Shown here: positions 33,589 through 42,586 of the stretch, piece after piece
Position numbering within the stretch: the stretch's first letter is position 1
Layout of the letters: each line of letters starts with the position of its first letter
DNA from: Acidimicrobiales bacterium
GTDB lineage: Bacteria > Actinomycetota > Acidimicrobiia > Acidimicrobiales > Ilumatobacteraceae
NCBI GenBank assembly: GCA_030828465.1
Contig: JAURCL010000001.1
Location: 45,668-109,667 of the forward strand
Direction: 5' to 3'
Length of the DNA: 64,000 bases
Made by a program: the position numbers and the translations under genes
Notes under the pieces: model-generated
Seen by the model: the letters and a program-made list of their open reading frames with translations, nothing else
Told to the model about the DNA's origin: nothing
Database searches by the model: none

Positions 33589-35799
33589 GTGTCGACCGTC
33601 GATCGCGTGTTGCCTTGGCGGAGGAGCCACGAGCACCTCACACCGAGTGAGTTGACACCGGTGCTGTCGGTGTACCGAGGGCATCATCCCAAAGCCCCGG
33701 TGCAGATGGTGTCGCGCGCCTATGGGGTGGCAGCGAACGCCCACCGGGCGCAGACCAGGTCGAGTGGTGAGAGCTATATCAACCACCCGTTGGCCGTGGC
33801 GCGGATCGTCGCTGAGATCGGTCTTGACGAGGTGTCTCTCGCTGCGGCGCTGCTGCACGACGCAGTTGAGGACACCGAGTTGAGCCTCGCCGATGTCGAG
33901 GCTGAGTTCGGCTCGGATGTGGCCGCCATTGTCGACGGGGTCACCAAGCTCGAGCGGATCCGGTTCGACTCGAGGGAGGCGCAACAGGCCGCCACCATGC
34001 GCAAGATGCTCGTGGCGATGGCTCGTGATCTGCGAGTGCTCGTGATCAAGCTCGCCGATCGGCTCCACAACATGCGGACCCTGGCCGCCATGCCGGCCGA
34101 GAAGCAGCGTCGGATCGCTCAGGAGACGCTCGACATCTACGCGCCGCTGGCTCATCGTCTCGGCATTCAGGAACTGCGGCAGCAACTCGAGGACCTGTCC
34201 TTCGCGGCCCTTCACCCGAAGCGATTCGCCGAACTCGACCACCTCGTGGCCAGTCGGACTCCCGAGCGCGAGATCTATGTCGCTCAGGCGGTGGCGGAGG
34301 TCCGAAGTCGGCTGGCCGAACTCGGGATCGAGGCGGAGGTCACCGGCCGCGGTAAGCACCTCTGGAGCATCTACGAGAAGATGGTCGTCAAGGGCCGCGA
34401 GTTCGACGAAATCTTCGACATCGTCGCGGTTCGGGTCGTGGTCGACTCGATCAAGGACTGCTACGCGGCCCTTGGAACGATCCATGGCAGGTGGCGGCCC
34501 GTGGTTGGTCGCTTCAAGGACTACATCGCGATGCCGAAGTTCAATCTGTATCAGAGCCTCCATACGACGGTTATCGGTCCGTCGGGTCGGCCGATCGAGG
34601 TGCAGATCCGTACCTCGGAGATGCATCGGCGGGCCGAGTGGGGAGTGGCCGCGCACTGGGCCTACAAGGCTGACTCGCCCTCGGGCGATATCGACTGGTT
34701 GAACCGACTTCTCGACTGGCAGGCCGAGGTATCGGATCCGGCGCAGTTCATGGAGAATTTGAAGACCGACCTCGAGCAGGATGAGGTCTTCGTGTTCACG
34801 CCCAAGGGTCGGGTGATCACCCTCCCGGTCGGCTCGACACCGATCGACTTCGCTTACGCGGTGCATACCGAGGTCGGGCACGCCTGCATCGGGGCGAAGG
34901 TGAACGGTCGGCTCGTCGCGCTCGATTCAGTGCTGGCGAGTGGTGACAGTTGCGAGATTTTCACCTCGAAGGTTGAGTCAGCCGCACCGAGCCAGGACTG
35001 GCTCGGATTCGCCGTCAGCCCCCGGGCGCGCAACAAGATTCGCCAGTGGTTCTCCCGCGAGCGACGTCTCGACATGATCGAGGCTGGTCGGGAGGAACTT
35101 GACGACGAGCTGCGCCGGGAGGGGCTCGCGCTCCGCTCCGAGAGTGAGACGACGGTGCTCGAGCAGGCGCTGGTCGAGGCAGGGCTGGCCGATGTCGACG
35201 CGTTCCTCGCGGCGATCGGAGAGGGACATCAATCGGCGCGGTCGATTGCGCAGCGAGTCGCGCGACTCGAACGCGGCGATGTTCCTGAGGTTGAAGCCGA
35301 CCCGATCCGCCACCACCTGCGCCGCGATCCTGAGGTCGGTGTTCACGTCGAGGGGCTCGAGGACCTGCTCGTACGTCTCGCGAACTGCTGCACCCCGGTG
35401 CCTGGGGATGAGATCCTCGGTTTCGTGACTCGTGGGCGCGGGGTGAGCGTCCACCGGGCTGACTGCGCGAACGCCGTCGGTCTCGCTGAGGGGGACTCGG
35501 GTCGGATGATCGAGGTGGATTGGGACTCCGAGACGGGACCCTCCCACTACCGGGCCGGCGTGGAAGTCGTGGCTCTCGACCGCTCGAACCTGCTCCGAGA
35601 CGTCGCGAATGCTCTCTCAGATCATCACGTCAACATCCTCGCCTGCGAGACCCTGACCGGAGGTGACCGGGTGGCGAAGATGCGCTTCGAGTTCGAGTTG
35701 TCGAACCCGGCCCAGCTGCAGGCGGCCATCAACCGGATCAAGTCCATCAACTCGGTCTATGACGCGTACCGCACGGTCCCCGGGGCCGATCGGGGTTGA
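33589..35799 (+). CDS. relA: Bifunctional (p)ppGpp synthetase/hydrolase Rel
   Basis: The 736-residue long RSH protein makes and degrades (p)ppGpp. The hydrolase domain has intact metal motifs (SYINHPLAVA and LLHDAVEDTELS). The synthetase domain contains GRGKHLWSIYEKM, FDIVAVRVVV and the YIAMPKFNLYQSLHTTV block. A TGS domain (VFVFTPKGRVITLPVG), a Cys-containing zinc-finger-like region (ANCCTPVPGDEI) and a C-terminal ACT domain follow. Both activities are therefore predicted. GTG at 33589 is one base after apt; the extension to 33541 lies inside apt. Confidence 0.97.
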   Translation: MSTVDRVLPWRRSHEHLTPSELTPVLSVYRGHHPKAPVQMVSRAYGVAANAHRAQTRSSGESYINHPLAVARIVAEIGLDEVSLAAALLHDAVEDTELSLADVEAEFGSDVAAIVDGVTKLERIRFDSREAQQAATMRKMLVAMARDLRVLVIKLADRLHNMRTLAAMPAEKQRRIAQETLDIYAPLAHRLGIQELRQQLEDLSFAALHPKRFAELDHLVASRTPEREIYVAQAVAEVRSRLAELGIEAEVTGRGKHLWSIYEKMVVKGREFDEIFDIVAVRVVVDSIKDCYAALGTIHGRWRPVVGRFKDYIAMPKFNLYQSLHTTVIGPSGRPIEVQIRTSEMHRRAEWGVAAHWAYKADSPSGDIDWLNRLLDWQAEVSDPAQFMENLKTDLEQDEVFVFTPKGRVITLPVGSTPIDFAYAVHTEVGHACIGAKVNGRLVALDSVLASGDSCEIFTSKVESAAPSQDWLGFAVSPRARNKIRQWFSRERRLDMIEAGREELDDELRREGLALRSESETTVLEQALVEAGLADVDAFLAAIGEGHQSARSIAQRVARLERGDVPEVEADPIRHHLRRDPEVGVHVEGLEDLLVRLANCCTPVPGDEILGFVTRGRGVSVHRADCANAVGLAEGDSGRMIEVDWDSETGPSHYRAGVEVVALDRSNLLRDVANALSDHHVNILACETLTGGDRVAKMRFEFELSNPAQLQAAINRIKSINSVYDAYRTVPGADRG

Positions 35800-35803
35800 C
35801 CGG

Positions 35804-35809
35804 TATCCT
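35804..35809 (+). promoter_or_regulatory. Probable -10 element of hisS, leaderless layout
   Basis: TATCCT, four bases after the relA stop, is followed by six bases and the hisS GTG at 35816. Confidence 0.5.
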
Positions 35810-35815
35810 CGCCGC

Positions 35816-37099
35816 GTGACGTCGTTCCGCACTTCGCCGGGGATGCGCGACCTCCTGGGCGATGAGGCAGCCCGAAGGCGAGCCTTCGATACGGCGTTTA
35901 TCGAGGTGGTCGGTGCGGCCGGCTACGAGCAGATCGTGCCGCCGATTCTTGAGGACATCGGCGTCTTCTCGAGGATCGGCGAAGCGACAGATGTCGTCTC
36001 GAAAGAGATGTACGACTTCGTTGATCGAGGGGGGCGTCACGTGGCGCTTCGTCCTGAGCAGACGGCGAGTGTCTGCCGGGCATTCGTGGAGCATCGGCCC
36101 GCCCTCCCGTACAAGGCGTGGTACTCGGGGCCGAACTTCCGCTATGAGAAGCCGCAACGCGGGCGTCAGCGGCAATTTGATCAGGTTGGCATCGAGGTGC
36201 TCGGACCCGAGGACCCCCACGTTGATGTCGAGGTCATCGCGATCGGTTGGGACTTCTTGGCCTCCCTCGGTCTCACCGATGTGGAACTGGTGCTCAACTC
36301 CCTCGGTGATCCGGAGGATCGTCGGCGGTTCACCGAAGCGGTCGGAGACCACCTGCGGGCCCACCTCGCGAAGCTGAGCGAGCAGTCGCGAGAGACCCTT
36401 GAGCGGAACCCGCTGCGCGTCCTCGACTCCAAGCGTTCCGAGGATGCTCCGATCATCGCCGCCGCGCCTCGCATCGAAGACTTCTGGTCGACCGAGGCGG
36501 CTGAGCACTTCTCTGAAGTTCGGTCCGGTCTCGATCGGATCGGGGTGCCTTGGCGTGCCGACGGCGGTCTGGTGCGGGGCCTCGACTACTACCGACGCAC
36601 CACGTTCGAGTTTCGTTCTGGTGCGCTCGACAGTGCGCAAAACGCTCTGGGCGGTGGAGGTCGCTACGACGGTTTGGTCGAGGATCTCGGCGGGCCGGCG
36701 ACCCCGGGGATCGGATTCGCGATCGGTGTCGAGAGAACCCTCATCGCCTGCGATTCGGAGTCCGCTTTCCCGGGCCCCGCAGGCGGCGTCGAGGTGTTCG
36801 TGGTCGATACCACTGGTGGGTCGGAGGCGCTGGCCCTCTCCACGGAACTTCGTCGGGGTGGTCGGACTGTCGACCGCGGATTCGGTGGGCGCAGCATGAA
36901 GGCGCAGATGAAAGCAGCTGACCGCAGTGGCGCCCAACTGGCCCTGATCATCGGTGATGACGAACTCGCGTCGGGTACCGTGACTGCGCGTTTTCTGCGC
37001 GGTGACCGACCGCAGGAGCAGTGGGCGCGAACGGAGGCGAATCGACTCGTCGCCGAGGCCCTTGCGGATCACCGACCCCCCGAGATGACCGAGAGTTGA
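35816..37099 (+). CDS. hisS: Histidyl-tRNA synthetase
   Basis: HisS charges tRNA-His. The 427-residue class II enzyme has the start SFRTSPGMRDLL and LRPEQTASVCRAF. Motif 2 is GPNFRYEKPQRGRQRQFDQVGIE, the histidine-specific block is LVRGLDYYRRTTFEF, and motif 3 is GIGFAIGVERTL. A normal anticodon-binding domain ends the protein. GTG at 35816 has a TATCCT box six bases before it. The longer in-frame reading from 35663 is inside relA. Confidence 0.97.
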   Translation: MTSFRTSPGMRDLLGDEAARRRAFDTAFIEVVGAAGYEQIVPPILEDIGVFSRIGEATDVVSKEMYDFVDRGGRHVALRPEQTASVCRAFVEHRPALPYKAWYSGPNFRYEKPQRGRQRQFDQVGIEVLGPEDPHVDVEVIAIGWDFLASLGLTDVELVLNSLGDPEDRRRFTEAVGDHLRAHLAKLSEQSRETLERNPLRVLDSKRSEDAPIIAAAPRIEDFWSTEAAEHFSEVRSGLDRIGVPWRADGGLVRGLDYYRRTTFEFRSGALDSAQNALGGGGRYDGLVEDLGGPATPGIGFAIGVERTLIACDSESAFPGPAGGVEVFVVDTTGGSEALALSTELRRGGRTVDRGFGGRSMKAQMKAADRSGAQLALIIGDDELASGTVTARFLRGDRPQEQWARTEANRLVAEALADHRPPEMTES

Positions 37100-37103
37100 G
37101 GAC

Positions 37104-38876
37104 ATGACTACAGCGAGTTCCGGCAGTACTTCGATGCGCACGCAGATGTGCGGATCACCTCGCGAGTCCGACATCGGCCAGCGGGTAACCCTGTGCGGCT
37201 GGGTGTCCCGACGCCGCGAACACGGTGAGCACCTCGCGTTCGTCGACCTCCGCGATCACACTGGGATCGTCCAATGCGTCCTGAACAGCGACGTCGACGT
37301 GCGCTCCGAATACGTGGTTCGGGTCACGGGGGTGGTGCGTGAGCGTCCGGAGGGCACAAGAAACGACGCCCTCCCGACCGGAGCGGTAGAGATCGGGGAG
37401 TGCGAGGTCGAGATCCTTCGGTCGGCCACACCGCCGCCGTTCCCGATCGACGAACGCGCTGACTCCGTTGACGAGAGCGTCCGACTCCAGTACCGGTACC
37501 TCGATCTTCGGCGCTCCCGTATGCAGCGAAACCTGCGGATCCGATCGGCGGTCAACGCGGCGGTGCGGCGCTCTATGGAAGCCCAGGGGTTCGTGGAGGT
37601 TGAGACGCCGATGCTCGTTCCTTCGACTCCTGAAGGTGCCCGTGAGTTCTTGGTGCCATCGCGCAAGGAGCCGGGATCGTTCTATGCCCTCCCGCAGTCT
37701 CCGCAGCTCTTCAAGCAGTTGCTCATGGTCGGCGGGGTGGATCGCTACTACCAGATCGCCCGCTGTCTTCGCGATGAGGATCTTCGCGCCGACCGTCAGT
37801 ACGAGTTCATGCAGCTCGATCTGGAGATGAGCTTCGTCGGTCAGGATGACGTGCTCGAGGCGGTGGGGCGGTCGGTGCTCGATGCCGCCGAGGCGGTGAC
37901 GGGGGAGCGTCCCCCCGAGATCGAGCGGATGACCTGGCACGACGCCATGGACCGATACGGGAGCGACAAACCGGATCTCCGCTTTGGCATGGAACTGGTG
38001 GATCTCGGTGAGGTGTTCACGGCCACCGAGTTCAAGGCTTTTGCTTCGGCTCCGACGATCAAGGGGATTCGGGTGCCGGGCGCGGCGGCGGAGTTCGGTC
38101 GGGGACAACTCGATCGATTGACCGACCGCGCGAAGCAGGCCGGCGCGAAGGGTTTGGTCTGGCTGAAGGTCGGCGAGGCTGGCGAGCTCGACTCTCCGGT
38201 TTCGAAGTTCCTGTCGGTCGAGGAGCGAACGGGGCTTATCACTGAGTTGGGTGCTGAGAACGGCGACCTTCTTCTCCTGGTGGCCGACGAGTGGTCGGTG
38301 GCTTGTGAGGTGCTCGGCACGCTGAGGAACGACCTCGGCCGACCTCCCGTGCACCAGGGTCCCTTTCGGTACGTCTGGGTGGTGGAGTTCCCGCTCTTCG
38401 TCGGCGTCGATCCGGTCAGTGGTCGACCGCGACCCGGTCACCACCCGTTCACCCGTCCTCACCCTGATGATGTGGACCTCATCGAGAGCGACCCGCTCAA
38501 GGTGCGCTCCATCGCCTATGACCTGGTGCTCAACGGCTGGGAGCTCGGATCGGGTTCCATCAGGATCCACGAACCTGAGTTGCAGCAGCGGGTGTTCAAC
38601 GCGCTCGGGATCAGTCCGGAGGAGGCGGCCCGCAAATTCGGATTCTTCCTCCGGCCCTTCGACTACGGCGCGCCGCCGCACGGCGGTTTCGCCTATGGCC
38701 TCGACCGCCTGATCGCGATCCTCGCGGGGGAGGAGAACATCCGCGAGGTCATCGCCTATCCGAAGACCCAGTCCGGCACCGACCCGATGACCGAATCGCC
38801 GCTTCCGGCGGATCCGGCCCAGCTCGCGGAGCTCGGGCTCCGGGTGCTGCCGTCCGCGGATGGCGATCGGTCGTGA
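37104..38876 (+). CDS. aspS: Aspartyl-tRNA synthetase (probably non-discriminating)
   Basis: The 590-residue bacterial-type AspRS has the anticodon OB domain (GWVSRRREHGEHLAFVDLRD) and motif 2 around RCLRDEDLRADRQYEFMQLD. The bacterial insertion domain and motif 3 GFAYGLDRLIAIL follow. The histidine after RRRE in the OB domain is the residue seen in AspRS enzymes that also charge tRNA-Asn. If so, GatCAB would complete Asn-tRNA formation; this is inference. ATG at 37104 has GAGG five bases upstream; ATG 37134 would start nearer the first conserved strand. Confidence 0.96.
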   Translation: MTTASSGSTSMRTQMCGSPRESDIGQRVTLCGWVSRRREHGEHLAFVDLRDHTGIVQCVLNSDVDVRSEYVVRVTGVVRERPEGTRNDALPTGAVEIGECEVEILRSATPPPFPIDERADSVDESVRLQYRYLDLRRSRMQRNLRIRSAVNAAVRRSMEAQGFVEVETPMLVPSTPEGAREFLVPSRKEPGSFYALPQSPQLFKQLLMVGGVDRYYQIARCLRDEDLRADRQYEFMQLDLEMSFVGQDDVLEAVGRSVLDAAEAVTGERPPEIERMTWHDAMDRYGSDKPDLRFGMELVDLGEVFTATEFKAFASAPTIKGIRVPGAAAEFGRGQLDRLTDRAKQAGAKGLVWLKVGEAGELDSPVSKFLSVEERTGLITELGAENGDLLLLVADEWSVACEVLGTLRNDLGRPPVHQGPFRYVWVVEFPLFVGVDPVSGRPRPGHHPFTRPHPDDVDLIESDPLKVRSIAYDLVLNGWELGSGSIRIHEPELQQRVFNALGISPEEAARKFGFFLRPFDYGAPPHGGFAYGLDRLIAILAGEENIREVIAYPKTQSGTDPMTESPLPADPAQLAELGLRVLPSADGDRS

Positions 38877-38890
38877 TCAACCGCAGCAAT

Positions 38891-38897
38891 GGAGGGA
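38891..38897 (+). promoter_or_regulatory. Strong Shine-Dalgarno sequence of the aldolase gene
   Basis: GGAGGGA ends seven bases before the ATG at 38905. It decides the start against an in-frame ATG at 38860 inside aspS and contrasts with the many starts here that lack any such site. Confidence 0.7.
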
Positions 38898-38904
38898 CGA
38901 AATC

Positions 38905-39789
38905 ATGAATGAACAGCAGCTCGAACGGATGCGAACCGGCGAAGGTTTCATCGCCGCGCTCGACCAGAGCGGTGGGAGCACCCCGAAGGCGCTCGGCCTG
39001 TACGGGGTCTCGTCCGAGGCTTGGTCATCCGACGAGGAAATGTTCGACCTGATCCACGCCATGCGCGCACGCATGATGATGAGCCCGGCCTTCGACCACC
39101 GGGTGCTCGGAGCGATCCTCTTCGAGATGACGATGGACCGCACGGTCGATGGCGTACCGACAGCGGAGTACCTCTGGGAGCGAAAGGGAGTTCTCCCGTT
39201 CCTCAAGGTGGATCAAGGTCTGGCTGATGCCGATGGTGGCGTGCAGATCCTGAAGGACATTCCCGGTCTGGACGCCCTGCTCACGCGGGCCGTTAAGGCA
39301 GGCATCTTCGGTACCAAGATGCGCTCGGTCATCGGTCGGGCCTCGGCGGACGGGGTTCGGGCGGTGGTGGGACAGCAATTCGAGATCGGTGCTCGAATCC
39401 GGTCCTATGGCCTCGTGCCGATCATCGAGCCGGAAGTCGACATCACGATTCCCGACAAGGCGGAGGCCGAGCAACTGCTGCTCCGCGAGATCCTCGGATG
39501 CCTTGAGGCTGTCCCCGTTGAATCGCCGGTGATGCTCAAGTTGTCGCTCCCCACGGTCGACGACCTCTATCGGCCGCTCATCGAGCATCCGTCCGTGGTG
39601 CGCGTGGTCGCGCTCTCCGGTGGCTATCCGCGCGACGAAGCGAATGAGCGCCTCTCGCGACAGCACGGCATGATCGCAAGCTTCTCACGCGCCCTGGCCG
39701 AGGGGCTCTCCGCGCAGATGGACGACGCCGAATTCGATCGAGTTCTGGATGCGACGGTCGCCTCCATCCACGCGGCCTCCATCACCTGA
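38905..39789 (+). CDS. fda: Class I fructose-bisphosphate aldolase (single-domain staphylococcal type)
   Basis: The 294-residue protein closely follows the staphylococcal-type class I aldolase. It starts MNEQQLERMRTGEGFIAALD, with QSGGSTPKALGLYG. Later come LPFLKVDQGLAD, FGTKMRSVI, LVPIIEPEVDI and the Schiff-base lysine segment PVMLKLSLPT, and it ends with LSGGYPRDEAN. It cleaves fructose 1,6-bisphosphate without a metal. Many Actinobacteria rely on a class II enzyme; whether one also exists here cannot be seen. It is 28 bases after aspS and ends ten bases from the convergent DUF1015 gene. Confidence 0.92.
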   Translation: MNEQQLERMRTGEGFIAALDQSGGSTPKALGLYGVSSEAWSSDEEMFDLIHAMRARMMMSPAFDHRVLGAILFEMTMDRTVDGVPTAEYLWERKGVLPFLKVDQGLADADGGVQILKDIPGLDALLTRAVKAGIFGTKMRSVIGRASADGVRAVVGQQFEIGARIRSYGLVPIIEPEVDITIPDKAEAEQLLLREILGCLEAVPVESPVMLKLSLPTVDDLYRPLIEHPSVVRVVALSGGYPRDEANERLSRQHGMIASFSRALAEGLSAQMDDAEFDRVLDATVASIHAASIT

Positions 39790-39799
39790 ATCGGGCAGA

Positions 39800-41008
39800 T
39801 CACCGACCGTCGAGCGGCCGAAGCACGGCTCCCGTCGGGAGTTTCGGCGAGAAGAAGGTCGACTTCGGCGGCATCAACTCTCCCGTCCGACCGGTGCGGG
39901 TGATCTCGGCGATTCCGACGGGTCGGATCAGGACGGCAGCAGATCGTCGCCCTGTGAGCACCAGTTCGGCCGCCTCAACCGGGTCGTGGAGGTAGTGAAC
40001 CTCGTGGGCCACCTCGGCGAGAAGGTGCTCGAGTCGCGCTCCATCGAGATCTCGCACGCCGTCGAGCGATTCGGGTCGAGCCTCGAGCCATTCGACGTTT
40101 CCACCGGGTGTGATGAGGCAGGGCTGTTCGCGCTCAGCGATCTGTGAGGGGAGGTTCGCTGCCTGGCTGGCCGCGGCGAGTGTTCCGCCCGTCGTCGGTC
40201 GGTATCCGTCGATGAGCGCGGCCCGGAGCCCATCAGCGGCAACCCCGCTGTACACCCGGTGGATCGCCGCGACCGATAACTGATCCTCGGTGAGATCACT
40301 GATGAACGCGAGGGTGTGGGTGGCACCCGGGAGTCGACTGGAGTGGTCCTCGAGAACTCGCCGAGCAACGCCGTAGCGATGATGGCCATCGGCGATGAGG
40401 ACGTCGTCACGCGCGACGGCTTCTCGGATGGCCGCGATGCGCCCCGGCTCGTCAACCACCTCCCACCGGTGGGCGACCGAACCCGCTGCGCTGTCATCCA
40501 TACGCGCGTCGAGCGGGTTGCTGCCTGGCTCGGCGAGCAGTTCGGTCAGCCCCGCTCCAAGCGCGAGCCCCCACACGGGCGAGAGGTTGGTGGCGGTGGC
40601 GACGGTCAGGTCGTAGCGGTCGGTCGATGCTTTCGGTGTGGTGCGCTCGTGGGCGAGCACGGTAGACCCGTCGCCATGAGTCACCTCGAGTGCGCCGAGA
40701 ACGCCCGAGATGGTGCGCTCTACGCCGAGGGCGTCGGTGAAGGTCATGCGATGAATCGTGAGCGTCGGTTCCTCGTCGCGGAGGAGCCTCCCGGATGCAA
40801 CCCACGTCTCGAGCCTCCGAGCGAGCTCGACGTAGGGCTGTTCGCCGTCCTCGGGGAGCGCGAGATCGACATGGGTGATGTTCCCTGGGTCACTTCGGCG
40901 CCAACGCCGTACCTCGTCGAGACCCATCACGTCGTAGGGGGGCGCGATCGTCGAGCCGATGCGGTCGGCTGACGGTCTCAGCGCGCGGAAGGGAAGAAGT
41001 TCAGCCAT
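39800..41008 (-). CDS. DUF1015 family protein
   Basis: The 402-residue protein matches DUF1015. It has the N-terminal LLPFRALRPSADRIGSTIAPPYDVM, then NITHVDLALPEDGE, and the central ADGHHRYGVARRVL and FISDLTEDQLSVAAIHRV blocks. The C terminus ends in MPPKSTFFSPKLPTGAVLRPL. Function is unknown; the HHR-Y motif suggests an enzyme. ATG at 41008 is chosen over a longer reading to 41191 that is antisense to the HAD gene; CATCCT, a weak TANNNT variant, lies six bases upstream. Confidence 0.85.
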   Translation of the reverse strand: MAELLPFRALRPSADRIGSTIAPPYDVMGLDEVRRWRRSDPGNITHVDLALPEDGEQPYVELARRLETWVASGRLLRDEEPTLTIHRMTFTDALGVERTISGVLGALEVTHGDGSTVLAHERTTPKASTDRYDLTVATATNLSPVWGLALGAGLTELLAEPGSNPLDARMDDSAAGSVAHRWEVVDEPGRIAAIREAVARDDVLIADGHHRYGVARRVLEDHSSRLPGATHTLAFISDLTEDQLSVAAIHRVYSGVAADGLRAALIDGYRPTTGGTLAAASQAANLPSQIAEREQPCLITPGGNVEWLEARPESLDGVRDLDGARLEHLLAEVAHEVHYLHDPVEAAELVLTGRRSAAVLIRPVGIAEITRTGRTGELMPPKSTFFSPKLPTGAVLRPLDGR

Positions 41009-41060
41009 CAGGACAGGATGGCATGTCGGTGGTGTCACCCCCCGGTGACAAGATGTCGGC

Positions 41061-41849
41061 GTGAGCAAACGACGCGTCTTGCTGTGCGACCTCGACGGTG
41101 TGGTCTGGCGCAGAGCAGTACCGATCCCTGGTTCGGTCGACGCGCTCAACGACCTCGTCTCAGCCGGCTGGGAGGTGTTCTTCATCACCAACAGCTCCCA
41201 TGACCCGGCCGACCATCATGCCGATCGGCTGGAGGCCCTCGGTGTGCCGGCCCGCGAGCGGATTGTGAACTCGCCGATGGCGGCAGCGTTGCTGTGCGAG
41301 CCGGGCGAGCGGGTGCTCTGCTCAGCAGGGCCGGGGGTCCGTCTCGAATTGGAGCGCCGTGGCTGCGAGGTGGTTCCCGGTGACATCGACGATCCGGGCC
41401 GGATCGATGTGGTTGTCGTTGGCCTTCATCCGGAATTCGACTATCGGCGCCTCGGGATCGCGATGCGGGCGGTCCGCTCCGGGGCTCGCTTCATCGGCAC
41501 CAACTCCGATCCGACCTTTCCCACCGAGGCCGAACTACTGCCGGGTGGTGGAGCCATCCTGGCCGCCGTCGCGACTGCTAGCGGTGTGAGCCCAGTGATC
41601 GCCGGAAAGCCCGAGGCGCCTATGGCCAAATTGATCTTGGCTCGGCTCGCTGGCACACCGGAACGACTGGTGATGGTCGGCGATCGCGCCTCAACCGACG
41701 GTCGGATGGCCGCCGCGGTCGGCGCCGAGTTCGCCCATGTCCTCACCGGAGTCGACGACGATGCCCCATCGGGAGCGGCCTCCCATGTCGATCTCCGGTC
41801 GGTGGTCAACTGGCTTCTCGATCGCGAGCAGGCCGACCGTGGCGACTGA
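41061..41849 (+). CDS. HAD-superfamily subfamily IIA phosphatase
   Basis: The 262-residue protein has the four HAD motifs: nucleophile LLCDLDGVVWR, FFITNSSHD, Lys in VIAGKPEAPMAKL and acidic MVGDRASTDGRMA, with a C2A cap. Relatives dephosphorylate glycerol 3-phosphate, p-nitrophenyl phosphate or glycolate; the substrate is unknown. In M. tuberculosis a HAD phosphatase (Rv1692) also precedes tlyA. GTG at 41061 is used; CAAGAT lies six bases upstream. It overlaps tlyA by 11 bases. Confidence 0.92.
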   Translation: MSKRRVLLCDLDGVVWRRAVPIPGSVDALNDLVSAGWEVFFITNSSHDPADHHADRLEALGVPARERIVNSPMAAALLCEPGERVLCSAGPGVRLELERRGCEVVPGDIDDPGRIDVVVVGLHPEFDYRRLGIAMRAVRSGARFIGTNSDPTFPTEAELLPGGGAILAAVATASGVSPVIAGKPEAPMAKLILARLAGTPERLVMVGDRASTDGRMAAAVGAEFAHVLTGVDDDAPSGAASHVDLRSVVNWLLDREQADRGD

Positions 41850-42585
41850 TCGTCGGCGCCTCGACAGCGAACTGGTGCGACGTGGGCTCGCTTCCAGCCG
41901 GAATGAGGCTTGCGCTCTCATCGATTCTGGTCAGGTGCTCGTCGATGGGGCGCCCGCCGCTCGCGCCGCGAGTCGGGTGCCGACCGGTTCGGCGCTCAGG
42001 GTGCTCGGCGACCGACCGAGGTTCGTCAGTCGCGGTGGCGAGAAACTCGACCACGCCCTCGCCGAATTCGAGATCGATGTGTCCGGCCGCTCCGCCCTCG
42101 ACGCTGGCTCGTCGACCGGGGGCTTCACCGACTGCCTCCTCCAGCGAGGCGTCGACCGTGTTATCGCGGTTGACGTGGGCACGAATCAGATGCACGAGCG
42201 AGTCGCGGGGAGCTCTCAGGTCAGCCTTCACGAGGGAACTCACATTCGCGACGCCGATCCAGCGGCTCTCGGTGGCCCCGTCGACATCGTGGTGGCCGAC
42301 CTCTCTTTCATCTCCCTGCGTACGGTCGCTGAGGCGCTCCTGCGATGGTGTAGACCAGAGTCTGAGATGGTGCTCCTGGTGAAACCCCAGTTCGAGGCCG
42401 GACGCCGGGAGGTGTCACGCGGTAGGGGTGTCATCAAGGATGAGTCGGTCCGTCGTGCCGCCCTTGACGACGTCACGTCGCACTTTGAATCCCTCGGTTG
42501 TCGACTCCTCGGCAGCACGGAATCTCCGATCACAGGTGCATCAGGAAACGTGGAATACCTCGCATGGCTCGGGGTTGGAGGCTGA
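41839..42585 (+). CDS. tlyA: TlyA-family rRNA (cytidine-2'-O)-methyltransferase
   Basis: TlyA methylates C1409 of 16S and C1920 of 23S rRNA, which sensitises ribosomes to capreomycin. The 248-residue protein has an N-terminal S4 RNA-binding domain (RLDSELVRRGLASSRNEAC) joined to an FtsJ-like methyltransferase. The SAM motif is ALDAGSSTGGFTDCLLQRG, followed by the DLSFISLRTV and VLLVKPQFEAG catalytic blocks. GTG at 41839 overlaps the HAD gene by 11 bases; an in-frame reading from 41737 is inside that gene. Confidence 0.94.
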   Translation: MATDRRRLDSELVRRGLASSRNEACALIDSGQVLVDGAPAARAASRVPTGSALRVLGDRPRFVSRGGEKLDHALAEFEIDVSGRSALDAGSSTGGFTDCLLQRGVDRVIAVDVGTNQMHERVAGSSQVSLHEGTHIRDADPAALGGPVDIVVADLSFISLRTVAEALLRWCRPESEMVLLVKPQFEAGRREVSRGRGVIKDESVRRAALDDVTSHFESLGCRLLGSTESPITGASGNVEYLAWLGVGG

Positions 42586-42586
42586 G

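Noticed and set aside
33460..34881. Long minus-strand open frame (473 codons) opposite relA
   Set aside because: It is antisense to relA, shows no recognisable domain and has the composition of a mirror reading.
35747..37174. Long minus-strand open frame (475 codons) opposite hisS
   Set aside because: It is antisense to hisS with no family motifs.
37155..38681. Long minus-strand open frame (508 codons) opposite aspS
   Set aside because: It is fully antisense to a clear aminoacyl-tRNA synthetase and rich in Arg/His/Pro. It is an effect of GC-rich codon use.
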